Part shown: positions 33,101 through 41,900 of the stretch, one piece after another | How positions within the stretch are numbered: the stretch's first letter is position 1 | How the letters are laid out: every line of letters begins with the position of its first letter | Assembly: GCA_950097015.1 (NCBI GenBank) | Contig: CATNEN010000007.1 | Location: forward strand, 9,177,001-9,241,000 | Origin: Macrostomum hystrix | Taxonomy: Eukaryota; Platyhelminthes; Macrostomidae | Direction of reading: 5' to 3' | Length of the DNA stretch: 64,000 bases | The notes under the pieces: model-generated | Databases searched by the model: none | The model's input: only the letters and a program-made list of their open reading frames with translations | Told to the model about the DNA's origin: nothing | Position numbers and translations under genes: made by a program

Positions 33101-35166
33101 CTTCACTGTCTGACACTTACTACTGTCAGATCGCTATAATCTGACACATTTCTACTGTCAGATCACGATAATCTGACACATTCTACTGTCAGATCACTAT
33201 AATCTGACACATTCTACTGTCAGATCACTATAATCTGACACATTCTACTGTCAGATTGTTAGAATTTCTGAGTGGCTGACAATTTACAAACACCATTGCT
33301 TCATTTTGTGCATGTTGTTTCAAGATCAGGGAACCACTTCCATGGTGGTGATAAAAGTGCACATATATATTTTTTTTTAACAGAGGTTAAGTGAGGACGC
33401 CGCCTCACCTCTGAGCGCAGCGAGCGTTTCTCGGCCTCGAGCGCGTGGACAGTCTCGGCCAGGGAGGCGGCCTCCTCGGCCAGCCGGTCCATATCGGCGA
33501 ATCGGCGCTCCTGGTCGGCTGAGCGGGCGCGCAGCTCCGCCTCCAAATCGCCGATGCGCAGCTGAAGGGCGCCCTCGCGGCTGGCGGACTCGCTCAGTAA
33601 TGACTCTTCGCCGGCCTCGCCAGCCTGGGCCTGCCGGCGTTGCTGTACGCTGGCCGACTGCAGCGCCTGCCAATGGGCCGGATTTCACCAATGGATGTAG
33701 GGGTTTGAGGATCTTGTCAATAGTCCGGAAGAAGAAGTAATCAACAATTGGTAATTTCAAATAAATTACTAAAATAAGTAAGCCAATTGGTTTTAAATTT
33801 AATCATTTTATTTGTAAAAAAAATACAGTTTTGCACTGTCAATATTTTTATATGTTTGTAAGCATTCTATCATTTTTAATATTATTTATTATGTTCTATA
33901 TACAAGCATATTTATTTTTTATTAATACTATTTTGCTTCATTCCATTATGTGTCTGAAATTCACTTTTTAATATACTTTTCAAAAGCCTCATAAATTTAC
34001 AAACTAATGTTATGTCATTAAATTCGAAATTTCTGCCAAAAAAAGGAAAAAGCCTATATGTACTAACTAGCATATAGTAGCATATTTCTAAATCAAAACA
34101 TGAAGCTCACAAGTTATCCAAAAAAAGATCCAATCAGGCACATCATGTCAGGCAGGATTTAACTAAGGACCACTAAGAGAAGGACAGGACACTTGGGTTT
34201 TTAGAAAATGTATTAAATGCTGATTTTCACAAAAAAATGCACTAGCAAGATAGGAACTTTTCATGTTTTTTTCACATTAAAATGTTGCTAACTTTTTATT
34301 GGAAACAGATTCAATGCTGTTCTTTTAACATAACTTGCAAAATATGTTGGTTTAATGAATGTTAAAAAGCTTTATTTATGAATAATTGATCTTCATTTTT
34401 TTTGTTTATTTATTACTTACACAGTGTATTGAAGGCCTCAAGTTGAGTTTTATGTTTTATACATTTTATCACGTCTCACACTGGAACCAAAATGTATCCA
34501 ATTGGTACCAAAAAGTATAGGCACCAAAACACCCAGCAACAAATAAGACAGATAATCTATACAAATTGATATAATTAACATACAAACTAGTTTTTTCTGT
34601 TTTTGCTTAAAATGTATATTCAGTGTGCCTAGCTCAGCCTATTCTTCCCTAATTTGGTACTCAACTAGCTATGTCTAAGATGTTTGCAATCTTCAATATC
34701 TAGAAAAGTAGCCATTTATAAATCCACTAGCTATTGTAATCTATAATTAGATCATACATAAGCCATTAGGCATACATAGCCTTAAAGTCTTAACAAAATA
34801 TTAAAAATGCCTAAATTTAGGCAATTGCACAACATGTTTCCTATGTAAAAAAATACTATCACTAGCTAGATATGGACACAGCTAAACTAAAGGACGAAAA
34901 TGGAAACAATTTTTGTAAATTTGCAAATACATTGAATAACCAACCTTTCTTGCCAAGTCCAACTCTTGCTTGAGGGTTTCTGCATTGCTTTCAGACTCCT
35001 CTAGCGAGTGTTTCAAGCTACAATTCTCTTCTAGCAAAGCCAGCCCATGTTGGGCTGCTTGGATTTTTTCATTTATTGCATTATCCAGCTCGTTTTGTAA
35101 ACGAACTAATTCTTCTTGGAGAGACATAGCTGCAATGCTGCTATTAATAGTAGTTTCACTTGACAT
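20914..35166 (-). CDS. BicD: Bicaudal D (BicD), dynein-dynactin cargo adaptor, complete
   Basis: Coiled-coil adaptor that links dynein/dynactin to cargo such as Rab6 vesicles or RNPs. Seven coding exons on the minus strand join in phase: 35166-34945, 33666-33409, 31119-30756, 30267-30122, 29798-29602, 25621-24508, 21150-20914 (846 codons, 845 aa; fly and human proteins are near 780-825). The N-terminus carries [15 protein letters not shown] with the AAxxG CC1-box (residues 37-41) that binds dynein light intermediate chain. Exon 2 holds [12 protein letters not shown]; exon 3 [12 protein letters not shown] and [14 protein letters not shown]. Residues about 578-700 are the conserved cargo-binding CC3 ([39 protein letters not shown]). 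A tail of about 145 residues follows. The ATG at 35166 was chosen because the frame is open and alignment to BicD begins shortly after; Met14 is an alternative. Confidence 0.95.
20921..20926 (-). terminator. AATAAA overlapping the BicD stop region
   Basis: On the minus strand GAAATAAATATTTAA contains AATAAA seven bases before the end of the TAA stop. If used, cleavage 10-30 bases on would leave almost no 3' UTR. No other AATAAA on this strand is obvious in the next few hundred bases. Confidence 0.35.
21185..21405. repeat. Minisatellite, 35-bp unit (TAGGGGAGATTTCAGGATGA core)
   Basis: About six copies of a 35-bp purine-rich unit, starting about 35 bases upstream (in gene direction) of the BicD last exon's acceptor. 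It runs straight into the next array, with which it shares the GGTGGAGA / GAGATT words. Confidence 0.93.
21405..22425. repeat. Purine-rich minisatellite, 29-bp unit (GAGATTGCAGGGTGAGGCAG...)
   Basis: About 35 copies of a 29-bp unit in the last BicD intron, with variants GGGGAAGGG, GAGGCAGGG, GAGAAGAG and GAAGTGAG. Because 29 is not a multiple of 3 and no frame holds a stop, frames of several hundred codons open on the minus strand; these are not genes. Confidence 0.97.
22426..22974. other. Single-copy part of the last BicD intron
   Basis: About 550 bp of AT-rich DNA between two minisatellites; no gene or element recognised. Confidence 0.5.
22975..24270. repeat. Minisatellite, 42-bp unit (CCCATTCAGCACCTGAGAGT core)
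   Basis: About 31 copies of a 42-bp unit in the last BicD intron. There are two unit types: an outer type with GAGATTTCAAATCC at the left end and around 23570 and 23822, and an inner type with GAGAGTTAAAATCC. A five- to six-unit block with CACTAGAGAGTT recurs near 23415, 23545 and 23797, showing block duplication. It gives an open 14-residue periodic frame without any known domain. Confidence 0.97.
24508..25621 (-). CDS. BicD: BicD exon 6: central coiled coil and C-terminal cargo-binding domain
   Basis: The largest exon (1114 bp). It begins [18 protein letters not shown] and passes through an Ala-rich segment ([19 protein letters not shown]). It then enters the near-invariant BicD CC3: [72 protein letters not shown] and [11 protein letters not shown]. 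After this a Pro/Gly/Gln-rich linker ([15 protein letters not shown]) leads to the donor at SPGSK|GTAATT. Long frames on the opposite strand are shadows of its GC-rich codons. Confidence 0.96.
25965..26560. repeat. Minisatellite, 21-bp unit (ACCCAGGACTGACAGACAGG...)
   Basis: About 28 nearly identical copies in BicD intron 5. ATTGAC, ACAGAC and CCAAGAC variants are scattered in a repeating order. The core CTGACAGACA is shared with the small array at 1866-2032 in the GABA-B receptor gene. Confidence 0.97.
27238..28650. repeat. Minisatellite, 28-bp unit (ATCCCATATTCCTGTGTGTA...)
   Basis: About 50 copies of a 28-bp unit with two alternating forms, GTGTAACATCC and GAGCAGCATTC. On the BicD sense strand all three frames lack stops, so frames of 600-735 codons appear. 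None contains a domain. Confidence 0.97.
28650..29490. repeat. Minisatellite, 27-bp unit (CATATCCTGTTTGCAAGATT...)
   Basis: About 31 copies of a 27-bp unit, directly fused to the 28-bp array and sharing ATCCCATATTCCTGT with it. Marker variants (AAGTTTCC; ATCGCATA; ATACCCTG) recur in the same order two to three times, at steps of about 200 bp, which reveals block duplications. Confidence 0.96.
29860..30110. repeat. Tandem repeat, 34-bp unit (GCTAGGTCATTGACTGACCC...)
   Basis: About seven copies fill the 323-bp intron between BicD exons 4 and 5; the last copies are diverged. The array ends about 10 bases from the exon 4 donor. Confidence 0.92.
30388..30718. repeat. Minisatellite, 21-bp unit (AGGCTAATGACAGCCAAGAA...), copy in BicD intron 3
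   Basis: About 16 copies between exons 3 and 4, ending about 38 bases from the exon 3 donor. Variant units (GCCGAGCAT, AGACAAG, AATTAAAGCC) are present. The same unit forms the array at 32024-32440 in the next intron upstream. Confidence 0.96.
31192..31340 (+). mobile_element. Truncated SINE copy (3' domain only)
   Basis: Shares with the fuller copy at 36978-37275 the block CAGTCCATGGACTGAACAGC followed by GTACGCA, then GCGCC/CACAATAGCTGC, CTGTG and GGCTGCA, in the same order and spacing. The tRNA-like head and tail are missing or decayed. It lies in a BicD intron, antisense to the gene. Confidence 0.7.
32024..32440. repeat. Minisatellite, 21-bp unit (AGGCTAATGACAGCCAAGAA...), copy in BicD intron 2
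   Basis: About 20 copies of the same unit seen at 30388-30718, here alternating GACAGCC and GATAGCC forms. Both arrays end with the same GAATGACAGCCAAGAATAGG variant, indicating a common origin. Confidence 0.96.
33116..33255. repeat. Short tandem repeat, 31-bp unit (CTACTGTCAGATCACTATAA...)
   Basis: Four to five copies in BicD intron 2. Each unit holds the inverted pair CTGTCAGAT / ATCTGACA, so each could form a small hairpin. Confidence 0.88.
33667..34944 (-). other. BicD intron 1, AT-rich, without minisatellite
   Basis: 1278 bp of AT-rich single-copy sequence between exons 1 and 2 (donor GTTGGT, acceptor TTGGCAG). Unlike most long introns here it holds no tandem array and no recognisable element. 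Confidence 0.8.
34945..35166 (-). CDS. BicD: BicD exon 1: start codon and CC1-box
   Basis: Encodes 74 residues ending LDLARK before the donor GTTGGT. The dynein-binding AAQHG lies at residues 37-41. The exon is clearly more A/T-rich in codon use than the other six exons and sits in an A/T-rich island (33.7-36 kb). Confidence 0.93.
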
Positions 35167-36977
35167 GTTATGATTATTAATACTATACTTTAGACTGTCT
35201 TGTGGAGGCTCAGTCAGCTATATTTTCTTTCAGTGCTGGCAGATCCCAGATTGTTGAAGTTAAAAATTGGCATGGGGATAAGTAGGAAACTTATTCAGTT
35301 TCTATGCTACTTATATTCTAAAAAGTTCGGTTTTACATTTTATAGACAATACAGACAACACAAATAGTCTAACAACAAATATGTGCCCAATTTCCCTTAT
35401 AAAAGTGCATAATGAGTAAACCAAACGAAACAGACTCTCCATATATCAACTTTATCGATAAATGCTTCCAGGAATTTGTGAATATTTGCTCATAAAATAC
35501 ATAGTTCTGCAATGTAGTATGTTGTGCCTCTAAAAAATAAAACGCTTCGTAGAGACAAAAAGGAGAGAATAATTTAGTCCTCAAATCTAATCAGTATTTT
35601 GTTTAATTGTATGGTTTCGTTAAGTGCATTTATTGAAGGTTTTGCACTCGAGCTTCAGAAAAAAGCATTAAACACGTTTGTACCGATTATGTAATAATGA
35701 TTTCATATGCATCAAGATCTTCATAATTGAGTTGAGTACCCATGTACATGGACAAACGTTGGAGCACAAACAATCTGAATACGATTGACAAATCCAACAG
35801 CCGTTGTATATATTGTCACCATAAATTGTCGCTGAATTTATCGTGCTTGATTAACTTTTTTTCTCGTCACTCAAAATAAAAAAAATTAGGGAAAATATTT
35901 AAACGGCGCAAATTTTCTGCCTGGACAGCTCTAAATTAAAGTAAAATGACGACGATACGGTATATTCGCGTGTGGTTTCTTTTTATGTCCATGTTCTACA
36001 ATTCAGCTCCTATATGCCTATAAGATAAGTACTATATGTACTTGTCAAGGTCTAGCGTATTGTTCTTGGAGCTATTCCGGTAACCACTGCGTATACTTCC
36101 TGATGCCTTCCGAGTGATGCACTGTACAATTAGATAATCACTAGCTGTGTAACTATATTCAGCGGTTATGTTCGAAGACAAATAAGTTGGATGAAATTTT
36201 AGAGTGAGTTTTAGAGCTGTCTGCTTAGTGCTAAAAAGTTATGTCGTAACTCGAATGGAGCGCTGCCGCTCTGGGCGCGCTTCACATTGATATTTATAAT
36301 TTGCTAGGTTTCCACGTTTTTTAGTTGCCAGGTCAGTTTTGACAATGGAATCCAGGGGTCGCAGCCCCATAGGTTTGACATAAATTACATTTGTTAGATA
36401 GGGGCCTACGTTGCCTCGTAGAGCTACCTCAAATTTGGGGAGAGCCGGTTAACGTATTGGTTGCGTTGGAGCGTGTTGAGGTGGATTTTAATGGTCGCTC
36501 TTAAATAGGTTAATTCTCTGTCTTTTAATTGTTCTTCGCTGACATCATTCAACCCCCGGGTCTGCTCGGTTGTCCTGCTCCCTCGGAGGTTTGCCGCCAT
36601 TCTTCTCCTTCGGGTCAGGTTGGCCTCGTGGCTCGGGCTCGTGTTGACCTCGCCTGCCATTGTCCGTAGGTCTTGTCTTTGCCTTTCGGTTGCGCTCTGT
36701 GGGAGATACTTAACAGTTGTACTACAATGGCCGTTGGTGACAAGGAGTCTGGAGGCATCTCATAAGCAAGGTCTGGAGACAGCTTGCAGTTGTGGAGGCT
36801 GCAATTTTCGATACAAGTCTGGAAGCGACTTGGCTGCTTGACAACCGCTTTTGAACAGGTTCGGAGGCAGATAAGCGGTTAATCTATTGGCGACTTTCCC
36901 AGAAGTGCTGAAGACAGCTCATTAATTTTTTTAACTTCCACGTATTGTCGTTGAATTGTGTCCATGTTAACATTATA
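35167..36977. other. Upstream region of BicD, AT-rich, no gene established
   Basis: Presumably 5' UTR and promoter of BicD to the left. A 78-codon frame on the minus strand (36660-36424) is charged and GC-rich relative to its surroundings, with no recognised domain. It may be a decayed retroelement fragment, but I cannot support a call. Confidence 0.4.
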
Positions 36978-37275
36978 AGGAGGAGCATGTTTGTAGCCTA
37001 CTAGTGATTAGAGCGTCGGACTAACGGTGTCCTTCAGCAAGACACTTAACTCTGCATTGCTTCAGTTCACCCAGCTGCTAAATGGGTACCAATATCTGCT
37101 GGGGCTGGGGTAATTAAGGGTGGGTGTAGCGTCCCCCAGTCCATGGACTGAACAGCCGTACGCAGCCTTCAGATGGGCCGCGCAATAGCTGCGGCTGTGC
37201 TGTCGGCTGCAGGTCTGGCCCAATTGGGGCAGGTGCAATCAGTTATTATTATTATTATTTTTATTATTAATATCA
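36978..37275 (+). mobile_element. SINE-like retroposon with tRNA-like head, conserved body and (TTA)n tail
   Basis: The head TAGCCTACTAGTGATTAGAG resembles a tRNA A box. The body runs GTGTCCTTCAGCAAGACACT through AAATGGGTACC and CAGTCCATGGACTGAACAGC, and the tail is TTATTATTATTATTATT. It is flanked by TTAACATTRTA at 36967-36977 and 37276-37286 (10 of 11 match), a target-site duplication. No B box is visible, so this copy may be internally deleted. The GTGTCCTT-AGCAAGACACTT type of motif is known from invertebrate SINEs; the exact family is unknown to me. Confidence 0.75.
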
Positions 37276-37286
37276 TTAACATTGTA

Positions 37287-38779
37287 CAGTTATTCTACTA
37301 TAGTGGTCCTTCCAGTGGCAACCTAAGGCTAGTTTGCACCGCCTGCAGCTGATGATAGCAAATTCTGAATCTTGTTGACTGGCTGGAACCTCAGCAAGGC
37401 GAAATACAACTAACTGCCCTTTGCAGTCCAACTGAATCTGCTTTTAAATACACCATTATAGCAATTTAATTACTCGTACCAATAAATCACCTGTGCTGTT
37501 TTGTGCCTTCATAACATTTATGTATTTATGAAGGCAAAAGGCTAGACTTCTGAAATAGATATACAAGTATGTATATACTCGCAGCATCGCACGCCATACC
37601 GTTTGCAATTGCGATACTATTGATTGTTCAAGCTGGCTAAGATAGCTTCACGCCTGCCACTTCAGAATTTATTTCTCTTTTCACCTTTGCGAAATCGCCA
37701 TACACAGATGCATTTTTTGAATAGTTATAATTTAATGCAACACTTTATTACGTTTGCATAATCAAAAATAACGGGACGGCCTCGGATCAGCGACCCACTA
37801 TCGGAGCCTTGCCTTCATTCATGACATTCTCCTAGAAGTGCCTAGAAAGTGGCTCCCACAGCAGCTTTGCAAGCGCAGAAGCGAGACATTTAGCAAGGGG
37901 AAATTGATAATGATCACACGATCATGCCGCACTGTGGGCACACCTACGGCTGCACGATGGTCACAGATTTAGTTAAAAAATAGTTGCGATTTGGTTGACT
38001 CTGCATGAAGGAGGGAAGCTACATTCCACGCATGATTCTGCCAGGCTTTCATTTAATCCACGGATTAGAAAGAGATCATTCGGGTGGTAGCGAAGTGCTT
38101 GAAATGCATTTCAATGAGACGCAGGGATGATACGCTCGTAGATCAAGGTAAGTGCAATGGAAGAGCTGGCTAGAAAGCCAGGCTTGGCTGAATTCTTACT
38201 TACTACATTGATGGCTGGTCGATTGCTCGTGGTTCTCGAGCAAAAATGGGATCGAAACACACGGACTCGGCTAAGCTGGAGGCTGGAATTGTAAGGTGGT
38301 TTTTGGAGAATTTGTGGATCACTTAGCAATCTAAATTCGTAAATGGGTACTCAGAATGTGATTCGCTGAGGCCCAGTCACGTGCTAGTAGATAAATAATT
38401 TTTCCTCACATTTCTAAAAATAGCAACAAGTCTTACATTCAGTGGCCAATCAAAACTGAAATGCCGGTTTTTAACTTTATGTTGATTTATATGTTCTCTT
38501 TCGTCAGCTGCAATCGATCAGAGAAAGGCAGGCGCGTATGCGCTGCGTGTACTATAATTGATTCACTCTATAATTGATTGAGTCTTTACTACGGTAATAA
38601 TCAGCCTTCCAAATACAAGCTTTGAAATAGTGCATGTATTTGGGTGTGGCCGCATGGCAGAATTTATATTTTTGCATCTATAGAAAAGACTAGCAAGTTT
38701 TGCCCCCCTTCGGGGAGCAGAAATATTTTTAATTCGTCTTCTATATACTTTTTAGCAGCTAAATTTACTGCTTTTTAAA
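37287..38779. other. Intergenic DNA, nothing recognised
   Basis: Mixed composition; short frames only. No gene, repeat array or RNA that I can support. Confidence 0.5.
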
Positions 38780-38940
38780 GCTACAATGAACCCCCAGTTG
38801 ACAATGATCCCCCAGTTGATGATGATCCCCTAGTTAATGATGATCCCCTAGTTGATAATTATCCCCCAGTTGACAATGATCCCCCAGTTGACAATGAACC
38901 CCCAGTTGACAATGAACCCCCAGTTGACAATGATCCCCCT
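38780..38940. repeat. Short tandem repeat, 18-bp unit (CCCCCAGTTGACAATGAT)
   Basis: About nine copies, with GATGATGATCCC and GAACCC variants, in the intergenic region between BicD and the GPCR gene. Confidence 0.93.
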
Positions 38941-41900
38941 GCAGATATAGCTGCAGACTGGAGCATTGTCTGCAATCTTCGCAGCTTCTCGTGACACTCT
39001 TGCAAGCCCATGACGCTAATAACAGTTTCCCGATGCATGCTCAGCATTAGCAAACAGCGTTTCACCGATATGAAATTCAAGGCCTTACTATACGAGCTCT
39101 TAGCTAGTTAATTTTGAGAATACCAAAGTGCGATTACCTGCGTAACGTGAAATTAATGTAGCTGAAAGTAGCAAAAAGTCTGGTTTAGTATCCGTTCTCA
39201 GTATCCGTGCTTGCTGAACTCTCTAAAGACATATAATTAGGTCTGCATTTCGGATCAAATCTAATGCGATCTGAGCACATTTGTTGGCGAGCTATTCGGC
39301 ACAGAACATTTCCCTTCGCTTTCGCTAATGGGCCGCCTCTGAGCCATCTTTGGCAGCCACTCGGCACTCCCAGACTGCGTGGCTGGGTACAACCCTATTG
39401 AATATCCCGAGCGACCGAGTCAATAGCAACAGGCCGAATAATCGAGGCTGCAAAACTGAGACGAAAAGCGCCTACCTGAGATTCGCGTCTCTCTTCTGCC
39501 TGCCAAGGGATGAGAAAAAATTGGCATCGACCACCCGTAGCCGCTTTAACGATGTGAGCTGGAGACGTATCGGCGCTTCCCCAGAGCACAGCAGAAGCGG
39601 CATCAAATTCTGATCAGGCCTAGAAGAGGCTCCCCGTGCCCTGGTCGATAATTTGCAAACCGAAACCGTAAGAAAGTGAAGAAAGAGAGAGAGGTGCTGT
39701 GCTGGACCTGGCAGGTAGACGGCTGAAATTAAAAGGTACGCCCATGCGATCGTGGACTAAGCACAGGAAACAGGTAGGATAAGCCTTTTGAATAAATATG
39801 TTCCTGGAAAAGCAAGTTGTTATCGACAACTATCGACAATAGAGCAAACATTTTTCAAATAGAAGCTTCCGAAGTGTTCCCAGGTGTCAGAGACTTTCTG
39901 TACTTACGACTCATATTTCAGCTGTTTCCGCTCTGTCTAACTCTCTTCTTTTTGCTCCATTGAAACTACACAGGTTCTTGGGGAGCTTATCTTCATTCAT
40001 GTGCCGCCAGTTTTCTCACCAGTAATCTACAAGGCTTCCCGAGTATCTCCACCCGGCTTGTCAGTGAAGGTCGGCCCTTTCCTTGCCCGCAACACGTCGG
40101 CGTTCCCTCAGCTGCTCCGCGCGATTCGTAGCTGCTCGGCTGTGCCAAAGTAAGAGGCGGAGAGCGAGAGTTGGTGGGAAAAGATTTAGAAGGAGTGGTT
40201 GGCGGGGAAGCTCCCAATGGCCTAGAATTAGGCGCACTGGTAGGGCAAGGGCAGGAAGCGAGTTTTCCCGTCACACGACACCTCGCTTGAATCTCTTGGC
40301 TACAACCAGCCATTAAACTGCGCACGGCCCAACTCACGCGCGCGCTCACTATCTCCTCTCTTATTCCCCAAGGCACAGAAAGCCTCCGACTGAGTCAACA
40401 TCGGGTCCCCTAAGAAGCAGCGAGGAAAGAGACAGGTGGGAGAGGAGACACGGAATCGGTTAGAGTTGAGCCTGATACAGGAAGTACTGCAGCAGAGACG
40501 AAAGCCTTGAGGAAAGAGGGCGAAAAAATTGGGAATGATGGGATGACAAGAATGCAACGACCTGCAACGCTTGAAACCTAGAGAAATTGGGAGATTGAGA
40601 AGGACTTGGAAATGTTTCATAGTGCCGAAGGAATGTGTGACATTTTCAACGATAAAGCGTCACTTAAAGTGTCTTGGATAACAATTAGTTACTGTAATGG
40701 TGCTAGGTAAATTGCAATTGCAGTTCAAGCAGCCAAGGACGGAAGCGACTACAATCGAGACGAACACAAAAAAGAGAATTAACAAAGTGAAAAGCCAAAC
40801 GCTTGTTTGCAATTTGTGAAGAAAAATAACTGCAGATCCTTCGATCGGCAGCGAGAACACCGAATTGACTTTTATAGAAATATCTTTTTTTGACAATTTG
40901 ACGACCTGTAACTCTTTGGAAAGCGTGCGGGAAGGCGCCTGAAGCGGCAGGCGAGCTGGCACCTGACGCGCCAATTCAAACTACCTATCGGCTCTTGGCC
41001 CCTGCAGGCTAGACCAGCCTCTCTCGCTGGCTGGCCCACAGGCCAATAGGAAATATCGGAGCAAGAACATTTTACGGGGAGCATTCAGGGCACCCTGGCA
41101 AGCCTGTATTAAAACTTTTGCGAGGCCTACCTTCCTTGCTTACTCTTCACACAAGCAGGTGGAGAACAGACTGACTGACGGCAGGGTCAGGGCCATCAAG
41201 CGAGGAGTTTCACTTGTCTGCTTCTACACCTGCGGCTAACTGCTAAGGCGAGCACCCTCCGACCTCAGGACTCCAGCCTCCGGGCTCAGCAGAGCGAGCG
41301 ACCCTGAGAAGCGCAATTGTAAGTGTACACCAAACTGCCACTCAGCCCCCCTCACCCGCGCCCTCGGATCGAATGCTCCCGTTGTTATTGGCAACAAGGC
41401 GTCGCTCCTTCTGCTGCTGGAGAGCCTCCTTGGCCTGAATCCCATTGACGGATGGGGAGGCTAGCAGCTCACCTGTGAACATCTTTATGTTTTCACTTTC
41501 TTACCTTGCAGGGCCAGGCGGTTGGGGGTTGGGGTGAGACGCGGGCGATGATGAAGAATTGACAAGATAGCCTAAGAGATGGGGGCAATGCAGATGATTG
41601 CAATAGGGACGCTGCGAGAAAATTGCCCCCTCTCCACTGCCGCCAAGAATTTGAGCACGTCACTGAGGCTTGGCCATAAGTGCATTCAATATTTTCTTGC
41701 TGTAATTGGCGCTGCTGCATGGCGAAATCGCATTGAAAATACCGAACTATCTGCACAGGGAATCCATCTGGGCACGGTGGATCATGGCTGTCATTCGGCT
41801 GCATGCAGCGAGTCGTGAGTTGCCCGATCTCCCAAGCAGTATTTTTGTGTGGCGCCGTTGTGTCGCGTGTCAATCTTTGCTCGTGGTTCTGCAGTGCTCA

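Larger units (their letters stand above)
31120..33408 (-). other. BicD intron between exons 2 and 3, with SINE remnant and two arrays
   Basis: Donor GTGAGG after CGCTCAGAG, acceptor CCGCCAAG. It contains a partial SINE (about 31192-31340), the 21-bp array (32024-32440) and a 31-bp array (33116-33255). The other parts show no gene. Confidence 0.8.

Noticed and set aside
36424-36660. 78-codon charged frame on the minus strand, possibly a retroelement gag fragment
   Set aside because: No zinc knuckle, RT motif or LTR nearby. Cannot be told from chance.
38859-39080. Minus-strand frame that might be a BicD 5' exon
   Set aside because: It runs into the 18-bp tandem repeat, has no start-exon homology, and BicD alignment already starts in exon 1.
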